A DNA stretch of 64,000 nucleotides. Source: Acanthosepion pharaonis. Taxonomy: Eukaryota; Mollusca; Cephalopoda; Sepiida; Sepiidae. A program made the position numbers and the translations under genes. A model generated the notes under the pieces. It made no database searches. It was not told where the DNA came from and saw only the letters and a list, made by a program, of their open reading frames with translations. Below, piece by piece: positions 31,812-44,142 of the stretch (its first letter is position 1; every line of letters starts with the position of its first letter). The stretch is from positions 2,279,501-2,343,500 of the forward strand of contig CAHIKZ030005499.1 of the NCBI GenBank assembly GCA_903632075.3. The letters are read 5' to 3'.

Positions 31812-32152
31812 CTCACATTGACTAAATTCTCTTAATACTAAATTATTGATTTACAAAAACTCTTCATTATAAATGCTTGGCGTATTTTTCGCTTCCATTT
31901 ATTCAAATTTAGCATAAATTTTTTACCTATCAGTAGGAGTTTATGAAAACAAGAAAAAGTAAAACTGATTAACGACAATGATGACTGCAGCGAGTGTTGT
32001 ACGGACATATCACTGAAAGTAACTTGGCAACTCGATTGATTCATATTATTTTCATTATGAAATGAACTGCCATTTTCCATTAATAATTTCTTAACTTACT
32101 TAATTCAGACATTAAAGATTTACGAAGATTGTAAGTTTAAAATGTCGTTTCT

Positions 32153-32234
32153 CGACGAGGATGAGATTCGAACTCACGCGGGGATACCCCAATGGATTAG
32201 CAGTCCATCGCCTTAACCACTCGGCCACCTCGTC
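32153..32234 (-). tRNA. tRNA-Ser(GCU), copy 6
   Basis: Canonical 82 nt; spacing 423. The unit to its right is scrambled (32262-32575). Confidence 0.96.
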
Positions 32235-32261
32235 CTCACATTGACTAAATTCTCTTAATAC

Positions 32262-32575
32262 TAAAATTGATTTACAAAAATTTATAAAAACTCATTTATT
32301 CAAATTTAGCATAAAATGTTTATTAAAACTGATTAACGACAATGATGACTTTTTCGGACATTCCATTTATTCATAAATTTGAAATGAAAATTAATTTTTA
32401 ACCTATCAGACATTAAAGATTTACGAAGATTTAGTTTAAAAACAAGAAACTCACGGGGATAAAATTGATTAACGACAATGATAAATTCTCTTAATGCTAA
32501 ATTATTGCAAAAACTCTTCATTATAAATGTTGTACGGACATAAATTTTTTCATCTGAAAACAAGAAAAGTAAAAC
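32262..32575. repeat. Scrambled array unit without a tRNA
   Basis: Short pieces of the spacer appear out of order and partly repeated (ATTAACGACAATGATGACT twice; a stray CTCACGGGGATA from the tRNA near 32450). Copies 6 and 7 are 610 bp apart instead of 423. Confidence 0.85.
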
Positions 32576-32762
32576 TGATTAACGACAATGATGACTGCAG
32601 CGAGTGTTGTACGGACATATCACTGAAAGTAACTTGGCAACTCGATTGATTCATATTATTTTCATTATGAAATGAACTGCCATTTTCCATTAATAATTTC
32701 TTAACTTACTTAATTCAGACATTAAAGATTTACGAAGATTGTAAGTTTAAAATGTCGTTTCT

Positions 32763-32844
32763 CGACGAGGATGAGATTCGAACTCACGCGGGGATACCCC
32801 AATGGATTAGCAGTCCATCGCCTTAACCACTCGGCCACCTCGTC
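32763..32844 (-). tRNA. tRNA-Ser(GCU), copy 7
   Basis: Canonical 82 nt; 610 bp from copy 6. Confidence 0.96.
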
Positions 32845-33184
32845 CTCACATTGACTAAATTCTCTTAATACTAAATTATTGATTTACAAAAACTCTTCAT
32901 TATAAATGCTTGGCGTATTTTTCGCTTCCATTTATTCAAATTTAGCATAAATTTTTACCTATCAGTAGGAGTTTATGAAAACAAGAAAAAGTAAAACTGA
33001 TTAACGACAATGATGACTGCAGCGAGTGTTGTACGGACATATCACTGAAAGTAACTTGGCAACTCGATTGATTCATATTATTTTCATTATGAAATGAACT
33101 GCCATTTTCCATTAATAATTTCTTAACTTACTTAATTCAGACATTAAAGATTTACGAAGATTGTAAGTTTAAAATGTCGTTTCT

Positions 33185-33266
33185 CGACGAGGATGAGATT
33201 CGAACTCACGCGGGGATACCCCAATGGATTAGCAGTCCATCGCCTTAACCACTCGGCCACCTCGTC
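33185..33266 (-). tRNA. tRNA-Ser(GCU), copy 8
   Basis: Canonical 82 nt; spacing 422. Confidence 0.96.
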
Positions 33267-33608
33267 CTCACATTGACTAAATTCTCTTAATACTAAATTA
33301 TTGATTTACAAAAACTCTTCATTATAAATGCTTGGCGTATTTTTTCGCTTCCATTTATTCAAATTTAGCATAAATTTTTTACCTATCAGTAGGAGTTTAT
33401 GAAAACAAGAAAAAGTAAAACTGATTAACGACAATGATGACTGCAGCGAGTGTTGTACGGACATATCACTGAAAGTAACTTGGCAACTCGATTGATTCAT
33501 ATTATTTTCATTATGAAATGAACTGCCATTTTCCATTAATAATTTCTTAACTTACTTAATTCAGACATTAAAGATTTACGAAGATTGTAAGTTTAAAATG
33601 TCGTTTCT

Positions 33609-33690
33609 CGACGAGGATGAGATTCGAACTCACGCGGGGATACCCCAATGGATTAGCAGTCCATCGCCTTAACCACTCGGCCACCTCGTC
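33609..33690 (-). tRNA. tRNA-Ser(GCU), copy 9
   Basis: Canonical 82 nt; spacing 424 (extra T in the CGTATTTTTTCGC run). Confidence 0.96.
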
Positions 33691-34030
33691 CTCACATTGA
33701 CTAAATTCTCTTAATACTAAATTATTGATTTACAAAAACTCTTCATTATAAATGCTTGGCGTATTTTTCGCTTCCATTTATTCAAATTTAGCATAAATTT
33801 TTTACCTATCAGTAGGAGTTTATGAAAACAAGAAAAGTAAAACTGATTAACGACAATGATGACTGCAGCGAGTGTTGTACGGACATATCACTGAAAGTAA
33901 CTTGGCAACTCGATTGATTCATATTATTTTCATTATGAAATGAACTGCCATTTTCCATTAATAATTTCTTAACTTACTTAATTCAGACATTAAAGATTTA
34001 CGAAGATTGTAAGTTTAAAATGTCGTTTCT

Positions 34031-34112
34031 CGACGAGGATGAGATTCGAACTCACGCGGGGATACCCCAATGGATTAGCAGTCCATCGCCTTAACCACTC
34101 GGCCACCTCGTC
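34031..34112 (-). tRNA. tRNA-Ser(GCU), copy 10
   Basis: Canonical 82 nt; spacing 422. Confidence 0.96.
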
Positions 34113-34452
34113 CTCACATTGACTAAATTCTCTTAATACTAAATTATTGATTTACAAAAACTCTTCATTATAAATGCTTGGCGTATTTTTCGCTTCCATT
34201 TATTCAAATTTAGCATAAATTTTTACCTATCAGTAGGAGTTTATGAAAACAAGAAAAAGTAAAACTGATTAACGACAATGATGACTGCAGCGAGTGTTGT
34301 ACGGACATATCACTGAAAGTAACTTGGCAACTCGATTGATTCATATTATTTTCATTATGAAATGAACTGCCATTTTCCATTAATAATTTCTTAACTTACT
34401 TAATTCAGACATTAAAGATTTACGAAGATTGTAAGTTTAAAATGTCGTTTCT

Positions 34453-34534
34453 CGACGAGGATGAGATTCGAACTCACGCGGGGATACCCCAATGGATTAG
34501 CAGTCCATCGCCTTAACCACTCGGCCACCTCGTC
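34453..34534 (-). tRNA. tRNA-Ser(GCU), copy 11
   Basis: Canonical 82 nt; spacing 422. Confidence 0.96.
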
Positions 34535-34874
34535 CTCACATTGACTAAATTCTCTTAATACTAAATTATTGATTTACAAAAACTCTTCATTATAAATGCT
34601 TGGCGTATTTTTCGCTTCCATTTATTCAAATTTAGCATAAATTTTTACCTATCAGTAGGAGTTTATGAAAACAAGAAAAAGTAAAACTGATTAACGACAA
34701 TGATGACTGCAGCGAGTGTTGTACGGACATATCACTGAAAGTAACTTGGCAACTCGATTGATTCATATTATTTTCATTATGAAATGAACTGCCATTTTCC
34801 ATTAATAATTTCTTAACTTACTTAATTCAGACATTAAAGATTTACGAAGATTGTAAGTTTAAAATGTCGTTTCT

Positions 34875-34956
34875 CGACGAGGATGAGATTCGAACTCACG
34901 CGGGGATACCCCAATGGATTAGCAGTCCATCGCCTTAACCACTCGGCCACCTCGTC
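34875..34956 (-). tRNA. tRNA-Ser(GCU), copy 12
   Basis: Canonical 82 nt; spacing 422. Confidence 0.96.
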
Positions 34957-35296
34957 CTCACATTGACTAAATTCTCTTAATACTAAATTATTGATTTACA
35001 AAAACTCTTCATTATAAATGCTTGGCGTATTTTTCGCTTCCATTTATTCAAATTTAGCATAAATTTTTACCTATCAGTAGGAGTTTATGAAAACAAGAAA
35101 AAGTAAAACTGATTAACGACAATGATGACTGCAGCGAGTGTTGTACGGACATATCACTGAAAGTAACTTGGCAACTCGATTGATTCATATTATTTTCATT
35201 ATGAAATGAACTGCCATTTTCCATTAATAATTTCTTAACTTACTTAATTCAGACATTAAAGATTTACGAAGATTGTAAGTTTAAAATGTCGTTTCT

Positions 35297-35377
35297 CGAC
35301 GAGGATGAGATTCGAACTCACCGGGGATACCCCAATGGATTAGCAGTCCATCGCCTTAACCACTCGGCCACCTCGTC
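35297..35377 (-). tRNA. tRNA-Ser(GCU), copy 13, 1-nt deletion
   Basis: 81 nt: one base is lost between the variable arm and T stem (plus strand CTCACCGGGG instead of CTCACGCGGGG). Stems can still form. The next spacer also has small deletions (spacing to copy 14 is 416). Confidence 0.85.
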
Positions 35378-35712
35378 CTCACATTGACTAAATTCTCTTA
35401 ATACTAAATTATTGATTTACAAAACTCTTCATTATAAATGCTGTATTTTTCGCTTCCATTTATTCAAATTTAGCATAAATTTTTACCTATCAGTAGGAGT
35501 TTATGAAAACAAGAAAAAGTAAAACTGATTAACGACAATGATGACTGCAGCGAGTGTTGTACGGACATATCACTGAAAGTAACTTGGCAACTCGATTGAT
35601 TCATATTATTTTCATTATGAAATGAACTGCCATTTTCCATTAATAATTTCTTAACTTACTTAATTCAGACATTAAAGATTTACGAAGATTGTAAGTTTAA
35701 AATGTCGTTTCT

Positions 35713-35794
35713 CGACGAGGATGAGATTCGAACTCACGCGGGGATACCCCAATGGATTAGCAGTCCATCGCCTTAACCACTCGGCCACCTCGTC
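35713..35794 (-). tRNA. tRNA-Ser(GCU), copy 14
   Basis: Canonical 82 nt. Confidence 0.96.
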
Positions 35795-36134
35795 CTCACA
35801 TTGACTAAATTCTCTTAATACTAAATTATTGATTTACAAAAACTCTTCATTATAAATGCTTGGCGTATTTTTCGCTTCCATTTATTCAAATTTAGCATAA
35901 ATTTTTACCTATCAGTAGGAGTTTATGAAAACAAGAAAAAGTAAAACTGATTAACGACAATGATGACTGCAGCGAGTGTTGTACGGACATATCACTGAAA
36001 GTAACTTGGCAACTCGATTGATTCATATTATTTTCATTATGAAATGAACTGCCATTTTCCATTAATAATTTCTTAACTTACTTAATTCAGACATTAAAGA
36101 TTTACGAAGATTGTAAGTTTAAAATGTCGTTTCT

Positions 36135-36216
36135 CGACGAGGATGAGATTCGAACTCACGCGGGGATACCCCAATGGATTAGCAGTCCATCGCCTTAACC
36201 ACTCGGCCACCTCGTC
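36135..36216 (-). tRNA. tRNA-Ser(GCU), copy 15
   Basis: Canonical 82 nt; spacing 422. Confidence 0.96.
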
Positions 36217-36556
36217 CTCACATTGACTAAATTCTCTTAATACTAAATTATTGATTTACAAAAACTCTTCATTATAAATGCTTGGCGTATTTTTCGCTTC
36301 CATTTATTCAAATTTAGCATAAATTTTTTACCTATCAGTAGGAGTTTATGAAAACAAGAAAAGTAAAACTGATTAACGACAATGATGACTGCAGCGAGTG
36401 TTGTACGGACATATCACTGAAAGTAACTTGGCAACTCGATTGATTCATATTATTTTCATTATGAAATGAACTGCCATTTTCCATTAATAATTTCTTAACT
36501 TACTTAATTCAGACATTAAAGATTTACGAAGATTGTAAGTTTAAAATGTCGTTTCT

Positions 36557-36638
36557 CGACGAGGATGAGATTCGAACTCACGCGGGGATACCCCAATGGA
36601 TTAGCAGTCCATCGCCTTAACCACTCGGCCACCTCGTC
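36557..36638 (-). tRNA. tRNA-Ser(GCU), copy 16
   Basis: Canonical 82 nt; spacing 422. Confidence 0.96.
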
Positions 36639-36980
36639 CTCACATTGACTAAATTCTCTTAATACTAAATTATTGATTTACAAAAACTCTTCATTATAAA
36701 TGCTTGGCGTATTTTTTCGCTTCCATTTATTCAAATTTAGCATAAATTTTTTACCTATCAGTAGGAGTTTATGAAAACAAGAAAAAGTAAAACTGATTAA
36801 CGACAATGATGACTGCAGCGAGTGTTGTACGGACATATCACTGAAAGTAACTTGGCAACTCGATTGATTCATATTATTTTCATTATGAAATGAACTGCCA
36901 TTTTCCATTAATAATTTCTTAACTTACTTAATTCAGACATTAAAGATTTACGAAGATTGTAAGTTTAAAATGTCGTTTCT

Positions 36981-37062
36981 CGACGAGGATGAGATTCGAA
37001 CTCACGCGGGGATACCCCAATGGATTAGCAGTCCATCGCCTTAACCACTCGGCCACCTCGTC
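36981..37062 (-). tRNA. tRNA-Ser(GCU), copy 17
   Basis: Canonical 82 nt; spacing 424. Confidence 0.96.
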
Positions 37063-37402
37063 CTCACATTGACTAAATTCTCTTAATACTAAATTATTGA
37101 TTTACAAAAACTCTTCATTATAAATGCTTGGCGTATTTTTCGCTTCCATTTATTCAAATTTAGCATAAATTTTTACCTATCAGTAGGAGTTTATGAAAAC
37201 AAGAAAAAGTAAAACTGATTAACGACAATGATGACTGCAGCGAGTGTTGTACGGACATATCACTGAAAGTAACTTGGCAACTCGATTGATTCATATTATT
37301 TTCATTATGAAATGAACTGCCATTTTCCATTAATAATTTCTTAACTTACTTAATTCAGACATTAAAGATTTACGAAGATTGTAAGTTTAAAATGTCGTTT
37401 CT

Positions 37403-37484
37403 CGACGAGGATGAGATTCGAACTCACGCGGGGATACCCCAATGGATTAGCAGTCCATCGCCTTAACCACTCGGCCACCTCGTC
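37403..37484 (-). tRNA. tRNA-Ser(GCU), copy 18
   Basis: Canonical 82 nt; spacing 422. Confidence 0.96.
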
Positions 37485-37827
37485 CTCACATTGACTAAAT
37501 TCTCTTAATACTAAATTATTGATTTACAAAAACTCTTCATTATAAATGCTTGGCGTATTTTTTTCGCTTCCATTTATTCAAATTTAGCATAAATTTTTTA
37601 CCTATCAGTAGGAGTTTATGAAAACAAGAAAAAGTAAAACTGATTAACGACAATGATGACTGCAGCGAGTGTTGTACGGACATATCACTGAAAGTAACTT
37701 GGCAACTCGATTGATTCATATTATTTTCATTATGAAATGAACTGCCATTTTCCATTAATAATTTCTTAACTTACTTAATTCAGACATTAAAGATTTACGA
37801 AGATTGTAAGTTTAAAATGTCGTTTCT

Positions 37828-37909
37828 CGACGAGGATGAGATTCGAACTCACGCGGGGATACCCCAATGGATTAGCAGTCCATCGCCTTAACCACTCGGC
37901 CACCTCGTC
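37828..37909 (-). tRNA. tRNA-Ser(GCU), copy 19
   Basis: Canonical 82 nt; spacing 425. Confidence 0.96.
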
Positions 37910-38257
37910 CTCACATTGACTAAATTCTCTTAATACTAAATTATTGATTTACAAAAACTCTTCATTATAAATGCTTGGCGTATTTTTTCGCTTTCGCTTC
38001 CATTTATTCAAATTTAGCATAAATTTTTTACCTATCAGTAGGAGTTTATGAAAACAAAAAAAAGTAAAACTGATTAACGACAATGATGACTGCAGCGAGT
38101 GTTGTACGGACATATCACTGAAAGTAACTTGGCAACTCGATTGATTCATATTATTTTCATTATGAAATGAACTGCCATTTTCCATTAATAATTTCTTAAC
38201 TTACTTAATTCAGACATTAAAGATTTACGAAGATTGTAAGTTTAAAATGTCGTTTCT

Positions 38258-38339
38258 CGACGAGGATGAGATTCGAACTCACGCGGGGATACCCCAATGG
38301 ATTAGCAGTCCATCGCCTTAACCACTCGGCCACCTCGTC
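38258..38339 (-). tRNA. tRNA-Ser(GCU), copy 20
   Basis: Canonical 82 nt; spacing 430, because the spacer has a small CGCTTT duplication at about 37988. Confidence 0.96.
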
Positions 38340-38680
38340 CTCACATTGACTAAATTCTCTTAATACTAAATTATTGATTTACAAAAACTCTTCATTATAA
38401 ATGCTTGGCGTATTTTTCGCTTCCATTTATTCAAATTTAGCATAAATTTTTTACCTATCAGTAGGAGTTTATGAAAACAAGAAAAAGTAAAACTGATTAA
38501 CGACAATGATGACTGCAGCGAGTGTTGTACGGACATATCACTGAAAGTAACTTGGCAACTCGATTGATTCATATTATTTTCATTATGAAATGAACTGCCA
38601 TTTTCCATTAATAATTTCTTAACTTACTTAATTCAGACATTAAAGATTTACGAAGATTGTAAGTTTAAAATGTCGTTTCT

Positions 38681-38762
38681 CGACGAGGATGAGATTCGAA
38701 CTCACGCGGGGATACCCCAATGGATTAGCAGTCCATCGCCTTAACCACTCGGCCACCTCGTC
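38681..38762 (-). tRNA. tRNA-Ser(GCU), copy 21
   Basis: Canonical 82 nt; spacing 423. Confidence 0.96.
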
Positions 38763-39118
38763 CTCACATTGACTAAATTCTCTTAATACTAAATTATTGA
38801 TTTACAAAAACTCTTCATTATAAATGCTTGGCGTATTTTTCGCTTCCATTTATTCAAATTTAGCATAAATTTTTACCTATCAGTAGGAGTTTATGAAAAC
38901 AACAAAAAAGTAAAACTGATTAACGACAATGATGACTGCAGCGAGTGTTGTACGGACATATCACTGAAAGTAACTTGGCAACTCGATTGATTCATATTAT
39001 TTTGATTCATATTATTTTCATTATGAAATGAACTGCCATTTTCCATTAATAATTTCTTAACTTACTTAATTCAGACATTAAAGATTTACGAAGATTGTAA
39101 GTTTAAAATGTCGTTTCT

Positions 39119-39200
39119 CGACGAGGATGAGATTCGAACTCACGCGGGGATACCCCAATGGATTAGCAGTCCATCGCCTTAACCACTCGGCCACCTCGTC
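39119..39200 (-). tRNA. tRNA-Ser(GCU), copy 22
   Basis: Canonical 82 nt; spacing 438 owing to a 15-bp local duplication (GATTCATATTATTTT) at about 38988-39017. Confidence 0.96.
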
Positions 39201-39553
39201 CTCACATTGACTAAATTCTCTTAATACTAAATTATTGATTTACGAAGATTGTAAAAAACTCTTCATTATAAATGCTTGGCGTATTTTTTTCGCTTCCATT
39301 TATTCAAATTTAGCATAAATTTTTTACCTATCAGTAGGAGTTTATGAAAACAAGAAAAAGTAAAACTGATTAACGACAATGATGACTGCAGCGAGTGTTG
39401 TACGGACATATCACTGAAAGTAACTTGGCAACTCGATTGATTCATATTATTTTCATTATGAAATGAACTGCCATTTTCCATTAATAATTTCTTAACTTAC
39501 TTAATTCAGACATTAAAGATTTACGAAGATTGTAAGTTTAAAATGTCGTTTCT

Positions 39554-39637
39554 CGACGAGGATGAGATTCGAACTCACGCGGGGATACCCCAATGGATTA
39601 GTCCAGTCCATCGCCTTAACCACTCGGCCACCTCGTC
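39554..39637 (-). pseudogene. tRNA-Ser copy 23, anticodon loop insertion
   Basis: 84 nt: TC is inserted (plus strand ATTAGTCCAGTCC), giving the 9-nt loop CTGGACTAA in place of CTGCTAA. All other stems are intact, but the anticodon is lost. Confidence 0.85.
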
Positions 39638-39977
39638 CTCACATTGACTAAATTCTCTTAATACTAAATTATTGATTTACAAAAACTCTTCATTATAAAT
39701 GCTTGGCGTATTTTTCGCTTCCATTTATTCAAATTTAGCATAAATTTTTTACCTATCAGTAGGAGTTTATGAAAACAAGAAAAGTAAAACTGATTAACGA
39801 CAATGATGACTGCAGCGAGTGTTGTACGGACATATCACTGAAAGTAACTTGGCAACTCGATTGATTCATATTATTTTCATTATGAAATGAACTGCCATTT
39901 TCCATTAATAATTTCTTAACTTACTTAATTCAGACATTAAAGATTTACGAAGATTGTAAGTTTAAAATGTCGTTTCT

Positions 39978-40059
39978 CGACGAGGATGAGATTCGAACTC
40001 ACGCGGGGATACCCCAATGGATTAGCAGTCCATCGCCTTAACCACTCGGCCACCTCGTC
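39978..40059 (-). tRNA. tRNA-Ser(GCU), copy 24
   Basis: Canonical 82 nt; spacing 424. Confidence 0.96.
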
Positions 40060-40400
40060 CTCACATTGACTAAATTCTCTTAATACTAAATTATTGATTT
40101 ACAAAAACTCTTCATTATAAATGCTTGGCGTATTTTTCGCTTCCATTTATTCAAATTTAGCATAAATTTTTTACCTATCAGTAGGAGTTTATGAAAACAA
40201 GAAAAAGTAAAACTGATTAACGACAATGATGACTGCAGCGAGTGTTGTACGGACATATCACTGAAAGTAACTTGGCAACTCGATTGATTCATATTATTTT
40301 CATTATGAAATGAACTGCCATTTTCCATCAATAATTTCTTAACTTACTAAATTCAGACATGAATGATTTACAAAGATTGTAAGTTTAAAAAGGCGTTCCT

Positions 40401-40481
40401 CGACGAGAATGAGATTCGAACTATGGCGGGGATACCCAATGGATTGGCAGCCCATCGCCTTAACCACTCAGCCACCTCGTC
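40401..40481 (-). pseudogene. tRNA-Ser-derived pseudogene, copy 25, anticodon GCC
   Basis: 81 nt and the most substituted copy: the loop reads CTGCCAA (GCC, formally a Gly anticodon), the T stem 5' side is CATAG against CTCAT (three mismatches), and the variable arm has lost a base. The local spacer also has unique substitutions (GACATGAATGATTTAC). Probably non-functional. Confidence 0.85.
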
Positions 40482-40804
40482 CTCACGTTGCATAAATTCA
40501 CTTAATACTAAATTATTGATTTACAAAAACTCTTCATTTTTCGCTTCCATTTATTCAAATTTAGCATAAATTTTTACCTATCAGTAGGAGTTTATGAAAA
40601 CAAGAAAAAAGTAAAACTGATTAACGACAATGATGACTGCAGCGAGTGTTGTCGGACATATCACTGAAAGTAACTTGGCAACTCGATTGATTCATATTAT
40701 TTTAAATGAAATGAACTGCCATTTTTTCCATTAATAATTTCTTAATTTTACTTAATTCAGACATTAAAGATTTACGAAGATTGTAAGTTTAAAATGTCGT
40801 TTCT

Positions 40805-40884
40805 CGACGAGGATGAGATTCGAACTCACGCGGGGATACCCCAATGGATTAAGTCCATCGCCTTAACCACTCGGCCACCTCGTC
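40805..40884 (-). pseudogene. tRNA-Ser copy 26, anticodon deletion
   Basis: 80 nt: two bases of the anticodon region are lost (plus strand ATTAAGTCC), leaving a CTTAA loop. Confidence 0.85.
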
Positions 40885-41520
40885 CTCACATTGACTAAAT
40901 TCTTTAATACTAAATTATTGATTTACAAAAACTCTTCATTATAAATTCGTATTTTTCGCTTCCATTTATTCAAATTTAGCATAAATTTTTTACCTATCAG
41001 TAGGAGTTTTATGAAAACAAGAAAAAGTAAAACTGATTAACGACAATGAAAAGTGTTGTACGGACAAACTGAAAGTAACTTGGCAACTCGATTGATTCAT
41101 ATTATTTTCATTGAAATGAACTGCCATTTTCCACAATGATTGACATTAAAGCGAAGATTGTAAGTTTAAAATGTCGTTTCTCGACGAGGATGAGATTCGA
41201 ACTCACGCGGGGAATGGATTAACAGTCCATCGGCTTAACCACTCGGCCACCTCGATTGACTAAATTCATAATACTATTGATTTCAAAATTCATTATAAAT
41301 GAACTGCCATTTTTCAAATTTAGCATAAATTTTTTACCTATTAAGTTTATGAAAACAAGAAAAAGTAAAACTGATTAACGACAATGATGACTAATTCGGA
41401 CATATCACTGAAAGTAATTTAACTCGATTGATTCATATTATTTTCATTTGAAAAATGCCATTTTCATTAATAATTTCTTCGACGAGGATTTGAAGATTGT
41501 AAGTTTAAAATGTCGTTTCT
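40885..41520. repeat. Degenerate/scrambled array units
   Basis: Spacers between copies 26-28 carry many deletions and displaced fragments. tRNA spacings fall to 404, 377 and 339 bp across 40401-41521. Confidence 0.85.
41182..41254 (-). pseudogene. tRNA-Ser copy 27, badly degraded
   Basis: The variable arm is deleted, the loop reads CTGTTAA (GTT), there is a D-stem change (CGGCTTAA on plus) and the 5' acceptor strand is truncated (CACCTCGATTGAC). Confidence 0.85.
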
Positions 41521-41601
41521 CGACGAGGATGAGATTCGAACTCCGCGGGGATACCCCAATGGATTAGCAGTCCATCGCCTTAACCACTCGGCCACCTCGT
41601 C
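41521..41601 (-). pseudogene. tRNA-Ser copy 28, T-stem deletion
   Basis: 81 nt: one base is lost in the T-stem 5' strand (plus CTCCGCGGGG). Pairing with CTCAT is weakened. A stray CGACGAGGA fragment sits at 41479. Confidence 0.65.
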
Positions 41602-41942
41602 CTCACATTGACTAAATTCTCTTAATACTAAATTATTGATTTACAAAAACTCTTCATTATAAATGCTTGGCGTATTTTTCGCTTCCATTTATTCAAATTT
41701 AGCATAAATTTTTTACCTATCAGTAGGAGTTTATGAAAACAAGAAAAAGTAAAACTGATTAACGACAATGATGACTGCAGCGAGTGTTGTACGGACATAT
41801 CACTGAAAGTAACTTGGCAACTCGATTGATTCATATTATTTTCATTATGAAATGAACTGCCATTTTCCATTAATAATTTCTTAACTTACTTAATTCAGAC
41901 ATTAAAGATTTACGAAGATTGTAAGTTTAAAATGTCGTTTCT

Positions 41943-42024
41943 CGACGAGGATGAGATTCGAACTCACGCGGGGATACCCCAATGGATTAGCAGTCCATCG
42001 CCTTAACCACTCGGCCACCTCGTC
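41943..42024 (-). tRNA. tRNA-Ser(GCU), copy 29
   Basis: Canonical 82 nt; the array regains its regular period (422) here. Confidence 0.96.
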
Positions 42025-42364
42025 CTCACATTGACTAAATTCTCTTAATACTAAATTATTGATTTACAAAAACTCTTCATTATAAATGCTTGGCGTATTT
42101 TTCGCTTCCATTTATTCAAATTTAGCATAAATTTTTACCTATCAGTAGGAGTTTATGAAAACAAGAAAAAGTAAAACTGATTAACGACAATGATGACTGC
42201 AGCGAGTGTTGTACGGACATATCACTGAAAGTAACTTGGCAACTCGATTGATTCATATTATTTTCATTATGAAATGAACTGCCATTTTCCATTAATAATT
42301 TCTTAACTTACTTAATTCAGACATTAAAGATTTACGAAGATTGTAAGTTTAAAATGTCGTTTCT

Positions 42365-42446
42365 CGACGAGGATGAGATTCGAACTCACGCGGGGATACC
42401 CCAATGGATTAGCAGTCCATCGCCTTAACCACTCGGCCACCTCGTC
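42365..42446 (-). tRNA. tRNA-Ser(GCU), copy 30
   Basis: Canonical 82 nt; spacing 422. Confidence 0.96.
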
Positions 42447-42793
42447 CTCACATTGACTAAATTCTCTTAATACTAAATTATTGATTTACAAAAACTCTTC
42501 ATTATAAATGCTTGGCGTATTTTTTCGCTTCCATTTATTCAAATTTAGCATAAATTTTTACCTATCAGTAGGAGTTTATGAAAACAAGAAAAAAAAGTAA
42601 AACTGATTAACGACAATGATGACTGCAGCGAGTGTTGTACGGACATATCACTGAAAGTAACTTGGCAACTCGATTGATTCATATTATTATTTTCATTATG
42701 AAATGAACTGCCATTTTCCATTAATAATTTCTTAACTTACTTAATTCAGACATTAAAGATTTACGAAGATTGTAAGTTTAAAATGTCGTTTCT

Positions 42794-42875
42794 CGACGAG
42801 GATGAGATTCGAACTCACGCGGGGATACCCCAATGGATTAGCAGTCCATCGCCTTAACCACTCGGCCACCTCGTC
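42794..42875 (-). tRNA. tRNA-Ser(GCU), copy 31
   Basis: Canonical 82 nt; spacing 429 (A8 run, plus an extra ATT in the spacer). Confidence 0.96.
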
Positions 42876-43215
42876 CTCACATTGACTAAATTCTCTTAAT
42901 ACTAAATTATTGATTTACAAAAACTCTTCATTATAAATGCTTGGCGTATTTTTCGCTTCCATTTATTCAAATTTAGCATAAATTTTTACCTATCAGTAGG
43001 AGTTTATGAAAACAAGAAAAAGTAAAACTGATTAACGACAATGATGACTGCAGCGAGTGTTGTACGGACATATCACTGAAAGTAACTTGGCAACTCGATT
43101 GATTCATATTATTTTCATTATGAAATGAACTGCCATTTTCCATTAATAATTTCTTAACTTACTTAATTCAGACATTAAAGATTTACGAAGATTGTAAGTT
43201 TAAAATGTCGTTTCT

Positions 43216-43298
43216 CGACGAGGATGAGATTCGAACTCACGCGGGGGATACCCCAATGGATTAGCAGTCCATCGCCTTAACCACTCGGCCACCTCGTC
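43216..43298 (-). tRNA. tRNA-Ser(GCU), copy 32, +1 in variable arm
   Basis: 83 nt: one extra C on the coding strand (GCGGGGGATA on plus) in the variable arm. Core stems unaffected. Confidence 0.9.
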
Positions 43299-43638
43299 CT
43301 CACATTGACTAAATTCTCTTAATACTAAATTATTGATTTACAAAAACTCTTCATTATAAATGCTTGGCGTATTTTTCGCTTCCATTTATTCAAATTTAGC
43401 ATAAATTTTTTACCTATCAGTAGGAGTTTATGAAAACAAAAAAAGTAAAACTGATTAACGACAATGATGACTGCAGCGAGTGTTGTACGGACATATCACT
43501 GAAAGTAACTTGGCAACTCGATTGATTCATATTATTTTCATTATGAAATGAACTGCCATTTTCCATTAATAATTTCTTAACTTACTTAATTCAGACATTA
43601 AAGATTTACGAAGATTGTAAGTTTAAAATGTCGTTTCT

Positions 43639-43720
43639 CGACGAGGATGAGATTCGAACTCACGCGGGGATACCCCAATGGATTAGCAGTCCATCGCCTT
43701 AACCACTCGGCCACCTCGTC
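43639..43720 (-). tRNA. tRNA-Ser(GCU), copy 33
   Basis: Canonical 82 nt; spacing 423. Confidence 0.96.
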
Positions 43721-44060
43721 CTCACATTGACTAAATTCTCTTAATACTAAATTATTGATTTACAAAAACTCTTCATTATAAATGCTTGGCGTATTTTTCG
43801 CTTCCATTTATTAAAATTTAGCATAAAATTTTTACCTATCAGTAGGAGTTTATGAAAACAAGAAAAGTAAAACTGATTAACGACAATGATGACTGCAGCG
43901 AGTGTTGTACGGACATATCACTGAAAGTAACTTGGCAACTCGATTGATTCATATTATTTTCATTATGAAATGAACTGCCATTTTCCATTAATAATTTCTT
44001 AACTTACTTAATTCAGACATTAAAGATTTACGAAGATTGTAAGTTTAAAATGTCGTTTCT

Positions 44061-44142
44061 CGACGAGGATGAGATTCGAACTCACGCGGGGATACCCCAA
44101 TGGATTAGCAGTCCATCGCCTTAACCACTCGGCCACCTCGTC
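44061..44142 (-). tRNA. tRNA-Ser(GCU), copy 34
   Basis: Canonical 82 nt; spacing 422. Confidence 0.96.
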
